Shown: positions 1 to 8,919 of the stretch, in pieces | Position numbering within the stretch: the first letter of the stretch is position 1 | Layout: each line of letters starts with the position of its first letter | Assembly (NCBI GenBank): GCA_002305015.1 | Contig: DBPW01000038.1 | Location: 8,154 to 72,153, forward strand | Source of the DNA: Bacteroidales bacterium UBA1410 | GTDB lineage: Bacteria > Bacteroidota > Bacteroidia > Bacteroidales > Dysgonomonadaceae | Reading direction: 5' to 3' | DNA: 64,000 nucleotides | The notes under the pieces: model-generated | Databases searched by the model: none | What the model was told of the DNA's origin: nothing | Seen by the model: only the letters and a program-made list of their open reading frames with translations | Program-made: the position numbers and the translations under genes

Positions 1-891
1 GCATTGGGAGAGAAAGCGCAACAAATGCACGGTAAAACCCACGAAAATATACGTACAGTCAGACCGCTTCGCGACGGAGTGATTGCCGATTTTAATGCTG
101 CGGAGCAAATGATCCGCGGGATGATCCGCATGGCCAATAAAAATAAAGGAGGAGGTTTGTTTGCTCCTTCCTTACGTATCGTCATTTGTATTCCTTCAGG
201 GAGTACCGAAGTTGAAATACGTGCTGTGCGCGACTCGGCCGAACATGCCGGCGGACGCGATGTGTATATGATTTTCGAACCCATGGCTGCTGCGTTGGGT
301 ATAGGAATCGATGTGGAAGCCCCTGAGGGGAATATGATTGTGGACATAGGCGGGGGAACAACGGAAATTGCCGTGATTTCGCTTGGAGGAATCGTTTCGA
401 ATAAATCGATTAAAATAGCGGGTGATGACTTTACCGAAGATATTATGGATTACATGGGAAGGCAGCACAATATGAAAGTTGGCGAACGCACTGCCGAACA
501 AATTAAAATTAATGTGGGTGCTGTTGTAACCGAATTGGATAATCCACCGGAGGATTTTATTGTTCATGGACCAAACCGAATGACTTCGTTGCCGATGGAT
601 GTTCCGGTTTCCTATCAGGAAATTTCTCATTGTCTCGAAAAATCGATATCGAAAGTAGATTCTGCCGTATTAAGTGCGTTGGAACAAACACCTCCTGAGC
701 TTTATGCCGATATTGTACGCAACGGCATTTATTTGACGGGAGGCGGAGCTTTGTTGCGCGGACTCGATAAACGGCTGACCGATAAAATCGGAATACCGTT
801 TAAGGTGGTCGATGATCCGTTGCATGTGGTAGCTAAGGGAACAGGTATAGCGTTGCGAAATATCGATAAGTTTAATTTTTTAATGCGATAG
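1..891 (+). CDS. mreB: Rod shape-determining protein MreB, 5' end missing
   Basis: Bacterial actin homologue that polymerises under the inner membrane and guides the elongation peptidoglycan machinery. The reading frame is open from base 1, so the gene is cut by the window edge; roughly the first 45 residues of a ~340-residue MreB are absent. Visible actin-fold motifs include RPLRDGVIADF, the phosphate-loop-type stretch DIGGGTTEIAV and the late LTGGGALLRGLD. It heads the cell-shape cluster followed by mreC, mreD, mrdA and rodA on the same strand. A TTG near base 4 is only an internal leucine codon. The family assignment is secure. Confidence 0.96.
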   Translation, partial: ALGEKAQQMHGKTHENIRTVRPLRDGVIADFNAAEQMIRGMIRMANKNKGGGLFAPSLRIVICIPSGSTEVEIRAVRDSAEHAGGRDVYMIFEPMAAALGIGIDVEAPEGNMIVDIGGGTTEIAVISLGGIVSNKSIKIAGDDFTEDIMDYMGRQHNMKVGERTAEQIKINVGAVVTELDNPPEDFIVHGPNRMTSLPMDVPVSYQEISHCLEKSISKVDSAVLSALEQTPPELYADIVRNGIYLTGGGALLRGLDKRLTDKIGIPFKVVDDPLHVVAKGTGIALRNIDKFNFLMR

Positions 892-949
892 CCGGCTATT
901 GGCAGCGTCAATTAAGCTGATAGCTGAACCTAATGGCTGACAACGGAGT

Positions 950-1798
950 ATGAGGAATCTATTTAATTTTATCATACGGAACAGTTGGTGGTTGTTGGCT
1001 GTTTTATTAATAGTCTTCAGCTTTTATCTGGTTTTTACACAAAATTCGTATCAACGAAGCGTTTATCTTTCCTCTGCAAACCGTGTTTCGGCCGAATTAT
1101 ATCGTTTATCGGGAAAATTGACCTCTTATTTTTACATGCAGAAAAATAATGAGGAATTACTCGCTCAAAATGCAAAATTGCAAAATGAGCTTCAATCATT
1201 AAAAAACTATTTGAACGATCTCGCTTTAGATTCGCTTCGGACAACCTCCTTTGTCGGTGATTCTGTTTTGGATATGCGATTTCGTTTTATCCCTGCCAAT
1301 GTGGTAAATGTCAGTTTTTTTGGGAGTAATAATTACCTTACACTGGATAAAGGACTTCAAGAAGGCGTGAAAGCCGATATGGGGGTTGTTTCGCAGAAAG
1401 GTATTGTAGGAGTGATCCTTACAGCTTCCGATCATTTTTCGGTGGTGATTCCCATTGTAAATTCCAAATTCAGATTGAGCGGCAAACTAAAACACTCCGA
1501 AAATTCGGGGTCCATTGTATGGGATGGGAAAGATTTGCATTATGCCCAACTCGAACAGTTGCCCAAACACGAGGTGTTTCAAGAAGGAGATACGGTGGTA
1601 ACCAGTTTTTCACGTATTTTCCCTAAAGATATGATCGTGGGTTATGTAGTGGGACAAGGAAAGACCAATGATGATAATTTCAATGCATTCAAGATACGTT
1701 TGGCAACTGATTTTTACACTTTACAGCATGTCTTGATTATTGATGATACGTATTACGAAGAAGAATATTCTCTTGAAAAATCGTTGGAACAGCGATGA
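950..1798 (+). CDS. mreC: Rod shape-determining protein MreC
   Basis: Bitopic membrane protein of the elongasome that links MreB to periplasmic PBP2. The 282-residue product has one N-terminal membrane segment (about residues 13-30), then a coiled-coil stretch rich in N, L and E (about 60-90), then the beta-rich MreC core containing KGIVGVI and the DMIVGYV region. The length is normal for the family. The stop overlaps the mreD start by 4 bases (ATGA), indicating translational coupling. ATG at 950 lies 58 bases after the mreB stop. No oddity is seen. Confidence 0.95.
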   Translation: MRNLFNFIIRNSWWLLAVLLIVFSFYLVFTQNSYQRSVYLSSANRVSAELYRLSGKLTSYFYMQKNNEELLAQNAKLQNELQSLKNYLNDLALDSLRTTSFVGDSVLDMRFRFIPANVVNVSFFGSNNYLTLDKGLQEGVKADMGVVSQKGIVGVILTASDHFSVVIPIVNSKFRLSGKLKHSENSGSIVWDGKDLHYAQLEQLPKHEVFQEGDTVVTSFSRIFPKDMIVGYVVGQGKTNDDNFNAFKIRLATDFYTLQHVLIIDDTYYEEEYSLEKSLEQR

Positions 1799-2307
1799 AA
1801 ATATCCCTCTTGCATGACATAATAGGGTTTGTAGGCTTGATTTTACTTCAAACATTGGTGTTGAATAGAATCAGTGTTTTTGGAGTAGCCGTGCCTATTC
1901 TTTATATTTATTTTTTGATTAAATTACCGAGGAACAGCAATTTGTTTTATGTGGTTATTTCGGGTTTTTTAATGGGGCTGATCATCGATATTTTTCTTAA
2001 TACACCCGGGATGAATGCAGCTGCCACCACCATTGTAGCAGTTTTACGCAAACCATTGATCGACGTGTTTTTTTCAAAAGTTGAATATGAAGATTTTGTT
2101 CCAAGCATTTACACCGAAACCGGGGCTTTTTTACGGTATATTGTCGTTATGGTGTTGTTGCACCAAACGCTGTTATTCTTTATCGAATCTTTTACTTTTT
2201 TTAATTTGGCAAGTACCTTTATTCGTATTGCCGCATCATCGGTGCTTACGTTGATATTGATAGTTGCTTTTGATAGTTTAATGTCTAGACGAACGAGTGG
2301 AATATAA
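1795..2307 (+). CDS. mreD: Rod shape-determining protein MreD
   Basis: Small integral membrane component of the elongation complex. The 170 residues are almost entirely hydrophobic, with about five predicted membrane segments, and have the family feature LMGLIIDIFLNTPGMNA in the middle. The sequence is weakly conserved, as usual for MreD, but position between mreC and a PBP2 gene makes the call firm. It overlaps mreC by 4 bases and the next gene by 11 bases, so the three are probably translated from one message. Confidence 0.9.
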   Translation: MKISLLHDIIGFVGLILLQTLVLNRISVFGVAVPILYIYFLIKLPRNSNLFYVVISGFLMGLIIDIFLNTPGMNAAATTIVAVLRKPLIDVFFSKVEYEDFVPSIYTETGAFLRYIVVMVLLHQTLLFFIESFTFFNLASTFIRIAASSVLTLILIVAFDSLMSRRTSGI

Positions 2308-4204
2308 TAGCAAAACCCCATATACCAAACGTAAATACATCATTGCCTTTATTGCCGTGGCTGTGGTGGTTGTATATATTTTACGATTGTTTTATTTGCA
2401 AATTTTAAGTCCTGAATACCGCGAGTTTGCCGATAGTAATGCTTTTTTGCGCAAAACGCTGTATCCGGCACGGGGTACCATTTACGACCGTAACGGGAAT
2501 TTGCTCGTTTATAATCAGCCTACTTACGACGTAATGATGGTTGTTCGTGAAATGAATAAATTTGACACCCTTGATTTTTGTAACACGCTGAATATCGACA
2601 AATCTACGTACCTGAAGTTGGAAGCCGACATGAAAGACAGACGAAAAAATCCCGGTTATTCATCCTATACGCCTCAACTTTTTATGTCGCAACTGACGGT
2701 GGAGCAATACGGACTGCTGCAAGAAAAGTTGTATAAATTTCCCGGAATATACGTTCAAAATCGTACACGGCGACAATATAAATATCCTAACATGGGCGTT
2801 ATTCTGGGATATATTGCCGAGGTCGACAAGAACGTATTAGATGCTGATCCCTACTATGTTAGAGGCGATTATATTGGGAAATCGGGTATTGAATTGTCGC
2901 ATGAGGCAGATCTAAGGGGAGAAAAAGGAGTCGAAATTTGGTTACGCGATGCAAGAGGACGGCTACAGGGTCGTTACAAAGATGGTGCAGAAGATAAAGC
3001 TCCCGTTTCGGGGCGTGATCTTACCCTTAGCATTGATATTGATTTACAAGCCTATGGCGAATATCTCATGCAAAACAAAATCGGGGCGATTGTTATGATT
3101 GAACCCAAAACCGGAGAAATAGTATGTATGGTATCTTCTCCGAGTTACGATCCGGCTCTACTGACCGGAAAAGATTTTGGCAGCAATTACCTTTCGCTGG
3201 AACGCAATCCTTACAAACCCCTTATTAATCGAGCTGTTGCCGGAATGTATCCTCCGGGTTCTACATTCAAGCCCTCGCAAGGTGCTATCTTTATGAAAGA
3301 AGGGATTATCACGTCTGATACCCGGTATAGTTGTTTCCACGGCTATCCTCCTTTAGGGGGACATCCTGCCTGTCATGGTCATGCATCGCCCTTATCTATT
3401 GTGCCGGCATTGGCCACTTCGTGTAATTCGTTTTTCTGTTACGGCCTAAATGCAATGTTGAGCAACCGTGAAAAATATGTCAATGTGAATGCAGCTTTTG
3501 ATGTATGGCGAAATTATCTGAGTAAGATGGGATATGGGGATAGGCTTGGCGTTGATCTTCCTTCAGAAAAAAAAGGATTTATTCCGAGCAGTAAGTTTTA
3601 CAACAACGTATTGAAAAGAAAAAATTGGAATGCGCACAATATTATATCTATTGCCATAGGGCAAGGTGAAATTTTGGCAACCCCCGTGCAAATAGCCAAT
3701 TTTGCCGCTATAGCAGCAAACAGGGGCTATTATTATGTACCTCATGTGGTGCGTGAACGTAAAGGAGCAACTTTAGATACGCTTTATACCCGAAAACACG
3801 ATTCGGGAATCGATACCTCAATTTTTGAAATACTAGTTCAAGGTATGGCCAATGCGGTAACCGGTGGTACTTGTCGTGCGGCCAATCTGTTACCCGAAAT
3901 AGAAGTATGCGGGAAAACCGGTACTGCGCAAAATCCGCATGGCGATGATCACTCCCTGTTTATGGGATTTGCGCCCAAAAATAACCCGCGTGTGGCTATT
4001 GCTGTGGTTGTGGAAAACGGACGATTCGGAGCAAGCAACGCTGTTCCTATCGGAAGGCTTATGCTACAGAAATTTTTTAACGATTCCATACCCGAAACGG
4101 ATAAATGGATAGAAACTCGAATTGCGAATACCACTATTCTTCCGCATATTTACACCAGAGAACTTTCGAGTGCCAAAGCCGATTCGCTTCGAAATAAAAA
4201 ATAA
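2297..4204 (+). CDS. mrdA: Penicillin-binding protein 2 (peptidoglycan DD-transpeptidase)
   Basis: Cross-links peptidoglycan during cell elongation. The 635-residue protein has an N-terminal membrane anchor (about residues 13-32), a PBP-dimer domain beginning near ARGTIYDRNG, and a C-terminal transpeptidase domain. All three catalytic motifs are present: STFK at 322-325 (nucleophile S322), SCN at 375-377 and KTGT at 540-543. The start is a GTG inside the end of mreD, an 11-base overlap; no better start exists nearby. It sits directly before rodA, its glycosyltransferase partner. Confidence 0.95.
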   Translation: MEYNSKTPYTKRKYIIAFIAVAVVVVYILRLFYLQILSPEYREFADSNAFLRKTLYPARGTIYDRNGNLLVYNQPTYDVMMVVREMNKFDTLDFCNTLNIDKSTYLKLEADMKDRRKNPGYSSYTPQLFMSQLTVEQYGLLQEKLYKFPGIYVQNRTRRQYKYPNMGVILGYIAEVDKNVLDADPYYVRGDYIGKSGIELSHEADLRGEKGVEIWLRDARGRLQGRYKDGAEDKAPVSGRDLTLSIDIDLQAYGEYLMQNKIGAIVMIEPKTGEIVCMVSSPSYDPALLTGKDFGSNYLSLERNPYKPLINRAVAGMYPPGSTFKPSQGAIFMKEGIITSDTRYSCFHGYPPLGGHPACHGHASPLSIVPALATSCNSFFCYGLNAMLSNREKYVNVNAAFDVWRNYLSKMGYGDRLGVDLPSEKKGFIPSSKFYNNVLKRKNWNAHNIISIAIGQGEILATPVQIANFAAIAANRGYYYVPHVVRERKGATLDTLYTRKHDSGIDTSIFEILVQGMANAVTGGTCRAANLLPEIEVCGKTGTAQNPHGDDHSLFMGFAPKNNPRVAIAVVVENGRFGASNAVPIGRLMLQKFFNDSIPETDKWIETRIANTTILPHIYTRELSSAKADSLRNKK

Positions 4205-4214
4205 GGGGGTCATC

Positions 4215-5672
4215 ATGTATTTCAACAGCAGAGAGATAACGGATAAAGGACAGGTAGATTGGCTAACGGTGCTGATGTACGTGGTTTTTCTCATTCTCGG
4301 TTGGCTTAGTGTATACGCTGCCAGTTATGATATTGAAAATGCAGTGAGTTGGTTTGATTTGTCCGACAGGGCAACTATGCAACTGGTGTGGATAGGTACT
4401 TCTCTTATGCTGGCTTTTGCGTTGCTGAAAATTGATGCCGGATTTTATGAAACCTATGCTTTTGTTTTTTATTTGATAGGCATTTTTCTGCTCATCGTAA
4501 CATACCTTGTTGCTCCCGAAATTAATGGATCACGTTCGTGGTTGGTATTAGGTCCTGTGCGACTTCAACCGGCAGAGTTTATGAAGTTTATTATTGCTTT
4601 AGCTTTAGCGAAAGTATTCAGTTTATACGATTTTCGCCTGATGCAGTGGAAAAATTTGATACTCACGTTATCCATCATATTGTTTCCGGCTTTTTGGGTT
4701 GTTTTGCAAAGTGAAACCGGAACAGCTCTGGTTTATTTAAGCTTTCTGTTGGTGCTTTACAGAGAAGGATTGCCGGGAGGAATTTTGTTTGTATTGATCG
4801 CTGCAATTGTCTATTTTGTGCTTGGCATCAAGTTTTCCGATACGCAAGTCGGCCTCTTTTCATTAGGCGAATTTATTACCCTTATTCTTATTATTTTATT
4901 TACCGCTGTGCTGGTAAGAAATTATGTAAAACGTAAAAAAGATGTTTTTGTGATTTTAGGACTGCCGGCATCTCTCTTTTTAATAGCTTTTGTGGTTAGT
5001 CTTTTTGGCACAACCATCAATTGGGGTTTTATGGCACTTGTTGCCTTGGCATCGGTAGTCGTGTATTTGTTATTCCTCTTTTTTCTATACAGAAAAAGAG
5101 AATATATGTATATATTGGTTTTTGTAATCGGTTCTTTTGTTTTTTTGGAATCGACAGAATATGTATTTAACGATGTTTTACAACCCCATCAGCGGATTCG
5201 GATCGAGGTGGCATTGGGTATGAAACAAGATTTACAAGGAGCAGGTTATCATGTTGGTCAATCGAAAATAGCCATTGGCTCGGGTGGTTTTTCGGGTAAA
5301 GGATTTTTGAATGGAACTCAAACAAAATTAAAATATGTACCTGAACAAGATACCGATTTTATTTTTTGTACGATTGGTGAAGAGGCAGGATTTGTGGGGT
5401 CGAGCATCGTGTTGATTTTATATTTATGCTTTATTCTTAGGCTTATTTATCTGGCTGAACGACAAACCACAACTTTTGGACGGGTCTATGGCTATGGAGT
5501 GGTGAGTGTCTTTCTTTTTCATTTAATGATTAATATAGGAATGGTTGTCGGGATGATGCCGGTAATTGGAATTCCTTTACCCTTCTTTAGTTATGGAGGA
5601 TCTTCGCTGTGGGGATTTACACTTTTACTTTTCATTTTTTTGAGATTGGATAAATCTCGACGAAAAGAATGA
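4215..5672 (+). CDS. rodA: SEDS peptidoglycan glycosyltransferase RodA
   Basis: Polymerises lipid II together with PBP2. About ten membrane segments are visible. The SEDS signature region (LQPAEFMK, then ETGTALVYL, and near the C-terminus GMMPVIGIPLPFFSYGG) is complete. The frame is open upstream to 4122, but ATG at 4215 with a GGGGG purine run just before it fits better, giving 485 residues. That is longer than the ~370 of E. coli RodA because of an extra membrane-rich block near residues 190-320, a length common in Bacteroidota. It ends the shape operon. Confidence 0.93.
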   Translation: MYFNSREITDKGQVDWLTVLMYVVFLILGWLSVYAASYDIENAVSWFDLSDRATMQLVWIGTSLMLAFALLKIDAGFYETYAFVFYLIGIFLLIVTYLVAPEINGSRSWLVLGPVRLQPAEFMKFIIALALAKVFSLYDFRLMQWKNLILTLSIILFPAFWVVLQSETGTALVYLSFLLVLYREGLPGGILFVLIAAIVYFVLGIKFSDTQVGLFSLGEFITLILIILFTAVLVRNYVKRKKDVFVILGLPASLFLIAFVVSLFGTTINWGFMALVALASVVVYLLFLFFLYRKREYMYILVFVIGSFVFLESTEYVFNDVLQPHQRIRIEVALGMKQDLQGAGYHVGQSKIAIGSGGFSGKGFLNGTQTKLKYVPEQDTDFIFCTIGEEAGFVGSSIVLILYLCFILRLIYLAERQTTTFGRVYGYGVVSVFLFHLMINIGMVVGMMPVIGIPLPFFSYGGSSLWGFTLLLFIFLRLDKSRRKE

Positions 5673-5688
5673 AAATAGTACTTTTATT

Positions 5689-5718
5689 TTTGATAATCAA
5701 CTTTTCTATATACCTTTG
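5689..5718 (+). promoter_or_regulatory. Bacteroidota-type promoter for the DUF4348 lipoprotein gene
   Basis: TTTG at 5689-5692, an 18-base spacer, then TACCTTTG at 5711-5718, matching the TTTG/TAnnTTTG pattern of Bacteroidota housekeeping promoters. It lies 23 bases before the ATG at 5742. Confidence 0.6.
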
Positions 5719-5741
5719 CAACGTATTTTATATCCAATATA

Positions 5742-6236
5742 ATGAAGGTTATCTGTTTTATTTTAATTGAGTTAGCCATTTCTCTTAGTTCGTGTTCGAA
5801 GGGAAGAACCAATAGCAACGATATCAGTGCAGCTTCAGCGACTTTCCCAGCTTCACAATTGACCCAAAACAATCAACAATCTCCGGTTGTCAATGAAAAT
5901 TTTTATGACTTTCTGGAGAAATTCAATACCGACAGGATATTTCAGTTAAAACGTATTGCATTTCCTGTTAAAGCCATTGTTTCTGATCTTGCCGAAGAAG
6001 GAATAATTCTTAAGGAAGAAACCATTCAAAAACAGGAGTGGGAACATCTTGATCTTACTTACGACAGTACGTATCAGACGCGCGATTGTGATCAATATTA
6101 TCAAGAAGTTCTTTTTAAACCCGATTCGGCTATTGTGGAACTTCGAGGTATCGATAACGGAATTTATGCCAATTATTTTTTTAAACGAAAAAAGGGGCAA
6201 TGGTATTTGGTTGCTTTAGAAGAAACTTCGTTTTAG
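5742..6236 (+). CDS. DUF4348-type putative lipoprotein
   Basis: A 164-residue protein with a hydrophobic leader and lipobox LSSC at about residues 15-18, so it should be lipidated and exported. The mature part starts with a low-complexity S/T/N/Q linker to about residue 50. A compact domain then follows whose pattern (NFYDFLEKFNTD near the start, GQWYLVALEE at the end) resembles DUF4348, a Bacteroidota domain related to NTF2-like folds. No catalytic residues can be named. It has its own promoter and stands between rodA and the opposite-strand cdd. The function is unknown. Confidence 0.7.
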   Translation: MKVICFILIELAISLSSCSKGRTNSNDISAASATFPASQLTQNNQQSPVVNENFYDFLEKFNTDRIFQLKRIAFPVKAIVSDLAEEGIILKEETIQKQEWEHLDLTYDSTYQTRDCDQYYQEVLFKPDSAIVELRGIDNGIYANYFFKRKKGQWYLVALEETSF

Positions 6237-6249
6237 AAAAGCAAGGGAT

Positions 6250-6729
6250 TTATTCATGGACTTCATCTCCAAAATTTAAGGGAAGCAGCTCTTTTATGCT
6301 ATCCGCTACATAAATACCATCCTCGCCATACATTACTATTTTTATTGGCGTTTTGAATCGGTTTTCTGTTTCCAAAAGAACTTGTCGACAAGCACCGCAA
6401 GGAGTAATGGCTTTTTTTGTATATTTTCCTTCATGAAAAGCCGCTATTGCAATGGTCGTGATTTTCTTTTCAGGGAAGTTGGCATTAGCAAAGAAAACAG
6501 CGATGCGTTCTGCACATAAACCCGATGGATAAGCTGCATTTTCTTGATTGTTGGCCGATAGAATGGTACCATCTTCAAGTAAAGCTGCAGCTCCTACACA
6601 GAAGGTTGAATAAGGAGCATAAGCATGTCGGGAAACTTTTTTTGCTTCTTCTATAAGTTTTTTTTCGGTTTCGGAGCACTCCTCTATCCGATAAACTCTT
6701 ATCTTTGTAATTAGATTAATTTCGATCAT
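6250..6729 (-). CDS. cdd: Cytidine deaminase
   Basis: Hydrolytically deaminates cytidine and deoxycytidine to uridine forms for pyrimidine salvage. The 159-residue product carries the zinc site: CAERIA with catalytic glutamate, and PCGACRQVL supplying two cysteines. HAYAPYSTFCVGAA is the substrate-pocket region. The length fits the small homotetrameric class. Convergent with the preceding lipoprotein gene and divergent from the glucosaminidase gene; a forward promoter element for the latter lies inside its first codons. Confidence 0.94.
   Translation of the reverse strand: MIEINLITKIRVYRIEECSETEKKLIEEAKKVSRHAYAPYSTFCVGAAALLEDGTILSANNQENAAYPSGLCAERIAVFFANANFPEKKITTIAIAAFHEGKYTKKAITPCGACRQVLLETENRFKTPIKIVMYGEDGIYVADSIKELLPLNFGDEVHE
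6700..6707 (+). promoter_or_regulatory. Possible -7 element upstream of the glucosaminidase gene
   Basis: TATCTTTG matches TAnnTTTG and lies 61 bases before the ATG at 6768, inside the 5' coding part of the opposite-strand cdd. The upstream -33 box is not clear, so this is tentative. Confidence 0.35.
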
Positions 6730-6767
6730 TGTAATCCATCGATTGAATTGTTTATGTAATATAGATA

Positions 6768-7700
6768 ATGGAATCCTTTAAACACAAATATAATTTAATT
6801 TTGCGCGCTTCTGTTGTTTTTTCGGCTTTATTTTTTTCGGTAGCCATAATGGGACAGACAAGAATAAAAGCTTACGAAAATTATATCGAAAAATACAGCA
6901 ACCTAGCGGTGGAACATATGCAGAAGTATCGCATTCCTGCCTCTATCACGTTAGCTCAGGGATTATTGGAATCGGGAGCAGGCATGAGTGATTTGGCGCG
7001 TTATTCCAACAATCATTTTGGAATTAAGTGTCATCGCGATTGGGATGGTCCAACGGTATACGCTCCGGATGACGGTCCGAATGATTGTTTCCGGAAATAT
7101 CAAGCTGTAGAAGATTCCTATCAAGATCATGCGGAGTTTCTGGCCTACGGAAGCCGCTATAAAGTATTGTTTGATCTCTCGATTAGAGATTATAAAGGAT
7201 GGGCTAGAGGACTTCAAACAACAGGATATGCTACCGATAAAGCTTATGCGAATAAACTTATTAAATTGATTGAAGACTACGAACTGTATCGGTTTGATGA
7301 TAAAAGTTATCATAAAAAGTACAAAGAAGAAGATAAATCTTTTTCTACTAACAAAAGCTGGAAACACCAGCCTTATAAAACGCATGGTTTGGTATATATC
7401 ATTGCAATAGAGGGTGATACTTACGAAAGCATTGCGACGGAATTCGGATTTAAAGAAAAAGATCTCTTAAAATATAACGAGGTTCCGAAAGATTTTCCGT
7501 TGAATGAAGGCGATATTGTTTATTTTCAGAAGAAAAAAACTCGCACCGACGCACCTTATTTTCAACATGTGGTGCAAGTGGGTGAATCGATGCACAGCAT
7601 TTCTCAAAAATATGGCATTCGACTTCGCAATTTGTATCGCTTAAATAAAAAAAGTTATAGTTACGTTCCCGAAGAAGGGGATGTACTTAAATTAAGATAA
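6768..7700 (+). CDS. Exported glucosaminidase with two LysM domains
   Basis: Probable peptidoglycan hydrolase (GH73-type N-acetylglucosaminidase fold). The 310 residues have a signal peptide (hydrophobic about 11-28), a glucosaminidase domain (about 35-175) with ITLAQGLLESGAG holding the general-acid glutamate and NNHFGIKC, then two LysM repeats in the last ~110 residues (about 205-255 and 262-310), each ending in an EGD-x-V pattern. LysM should tether it to the wall. It may serve in cell separation or turnover. The following DUF4290 gene starts 7 bases later, so the two may be co-transcribed. Confidence 0.9.
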   Translation: MESFKHKYNLILRASVVFSALFFSVAIMGQTRIKAYENYIEKYSNLAVEHMQKYRIPASITLAQGLLESGAGMSDLARYSNNHFGIKCHRDWDGPTVYAPDDGPNDCFRKYQAVEDSYQDHAEFLAYGSRYKVLFDLSIRDYKGWARGLQTTGYATDKAYANKLIKLIEDYELYRFDDKSYHKKYKEEDKSFSTNKSWKHQPYKTHGLVYIIAIEGDTYESIATEFGFKEKDLLKYNEVPKDFPLNEGDIVYFQKKKTRTDAPYFQHVVQVGESMHSISQKYGIRLRNLYRLNKKSYSYVPEEGDVLKLR

Positions 7701-7706
7701 GTATAT

Positions 7707-8300
7707 ATGAAGTATAACACGCAACAAAAACGATTGATTATGCCCGAATACGGCAGAAATATTCAGAATATGGTGGATTACTGCGTTTCTCTACCCGACA
7801 GAAATGAACGTAAAAAATGTGCACAAGCTATAATAAATATTATGGGAAATATGTTCCCTCATTTACGTGATGTAGAGGATTTCAAACATATTCTATGGGA
7901 CCATTTGGCTATCATGTCGGATTTTAAACTCGATATTGACTATCCTTATGAAGTAATTAAAAAAGAGGAATTAAACCTACCTCCGGGTCGGATTGAATAT
8001 AGCCGTTCTGATATGAAGTACCGTCATTACGGTAAAATTTTGGAAAAGATGATTACCATTGCTGCCGATATGGAAGATGGGGAAGCAAAGGATCACCTTA
8101 TCGATATATTGGCGAGTCAAATGAAACGTTCTTATATTCAATGGAATAAAGAGGTAGATGATGCCAAAATCATACAGGATTTGTATGAACTGTCTAACGG
8201 GAAAATACAATTGGATAAATCGACTTATTCGATTAAGGAAATAAAAACGAATGGTTTTGGTAAAAAAATGAAGACCATCAAAGTACAACGAAAGCACTAA
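7707..8300 (+). CDS. DUF4290 family protein
   Basis: A 197-residue, probably cytoplasmic, helical protein of a family restricted to Bacteroidota. The family pattern is recognisable: MPEYGRNIQNMVDYC near the start, then a segment around ILWDHLAIMSDFKLD and a basic C-terminus. It has no signal peptide or membrane segment. Start ATG 7707 is used because it follows the previous stop by 7 bases; an ATG at 7740 is a possible alternative. It precedes rimM by 9 bases, an arrangement consistent with one transcript. The molecular role is unknown. Confidence 0.75.
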   Translation: MKYNTQQKRLIMPEYGRNIQNMVDYCVSLPDRNERKKCAQAIINIMGNMFPHLRDVEDFKHILWDHLAIMSDFKLDIDYPYEVIKKEELNLPPGRIEYSRSDMKYRHYGKILEKMITIAADMEDGEAKDHLIDILASQMKRSYIQWNKEVDDAKIIQDLYELSNGKIQLDKSTYSIKEIKTNGFGKKMKTIKVQRKH

Positions 8301-8309
8301 AAACAACCC

Positions 8310-8834
8310 ATGATATTAGCGGAAAATGTCGTCCAAATCGGTCAATTGTTAAAGCCTCATGGAGTAAAAGGGGAAATGACGCTCCTTTTTAATCGACGAT
8401 CGCATTCCGATATCGATACGCCGTATTATTTTCTGGAAATCGATGGCATTTTTGTTCCTTTTTTTGTGGAAGAAATTCGCTTTACAAACGATACGACAGC
8501 ACGAGTAAAATTTGAGGGTGTGGATGATGTAGCTACTGCAAGCAGGTATGCCGATCTTCGTGTTTATCTTCCCAAAGAAAGCCTGACAATTACAGAGGAA
8601 GAGACAGAAACCGAGTGGGATTTTTTTGTGGGCTATACTGTAATCGATCAAACGCTGGGTAATTTAGGTGTGATTGATGCAGTGGATGACTCAACGATGA
8701 ATGTGCTTTTCGTCGTAAAAAAGAATAATGCGGAATATTTGATTCCTGCTGCGGAAGATTTTATTCTTGAGATGGATGAACAGGAAAAAATTCTTCATGT
8801 AGATCTTCCTCAAGGGTTGATTGAAGAAGAATAA
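8310..8834 (+). CDS. rimM: Ribosome maturation factor RimM
   Basis: Assists 30S assembly, acting on the head of the small subunit through ribosomal protein S19. The 174 residues show the N-terminal RimM beta-barrel (QIGQLLKPHGVKGEM) and the C-terminal PRC-barrel-like domain (EWDFFVGYTVID, then EYLIPAAEDFI and the closing VDLPQGLIEEE). Length is typical. It follows DUF4290 closely; the next gene, dxr, has its own promoter although an in-frame upstream extension would overlap rimM. Confidence 0.93.
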   Translation: MILAENVVQIGQLLKPHGVKGEMTLLFNRRSHSDIDTPYYFLEIDGIFVPFFVEEIRFTNDTTARVKFEGVDDVATASRYADLRVYLPKESLTITEEETETEWDFFVGYTVIDQTLGNLGVIDAVDDSTMNVLFVVKKNNAEYLIPAAEDFILEMDEQEKILHVDLPQGLIEEE

Positions 8835-8860
8835 ACCGAATAGTACTCCGCCTTACGTGC

Positions 8861-8891
8861 TTGTAAACGGGAACGAATTTTACTATCTTTG
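8861..8891 (+). promoter_or_regulatory. Promoter of dxr
   Basis: TTG at 8861-8863, a 20-base spacer and TATCTTTG at 8884-8891 closely match the Bacteroidota promoter pattern. It places transcription start near 8898 and supports ATG 8920 as the dxr start over the longer frame reaching back to 8821. Confidence 0.6.
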
Positions 8892-8919
8892 TGAACTTAA
8901 CAGACGTTGTGTCTCAAAA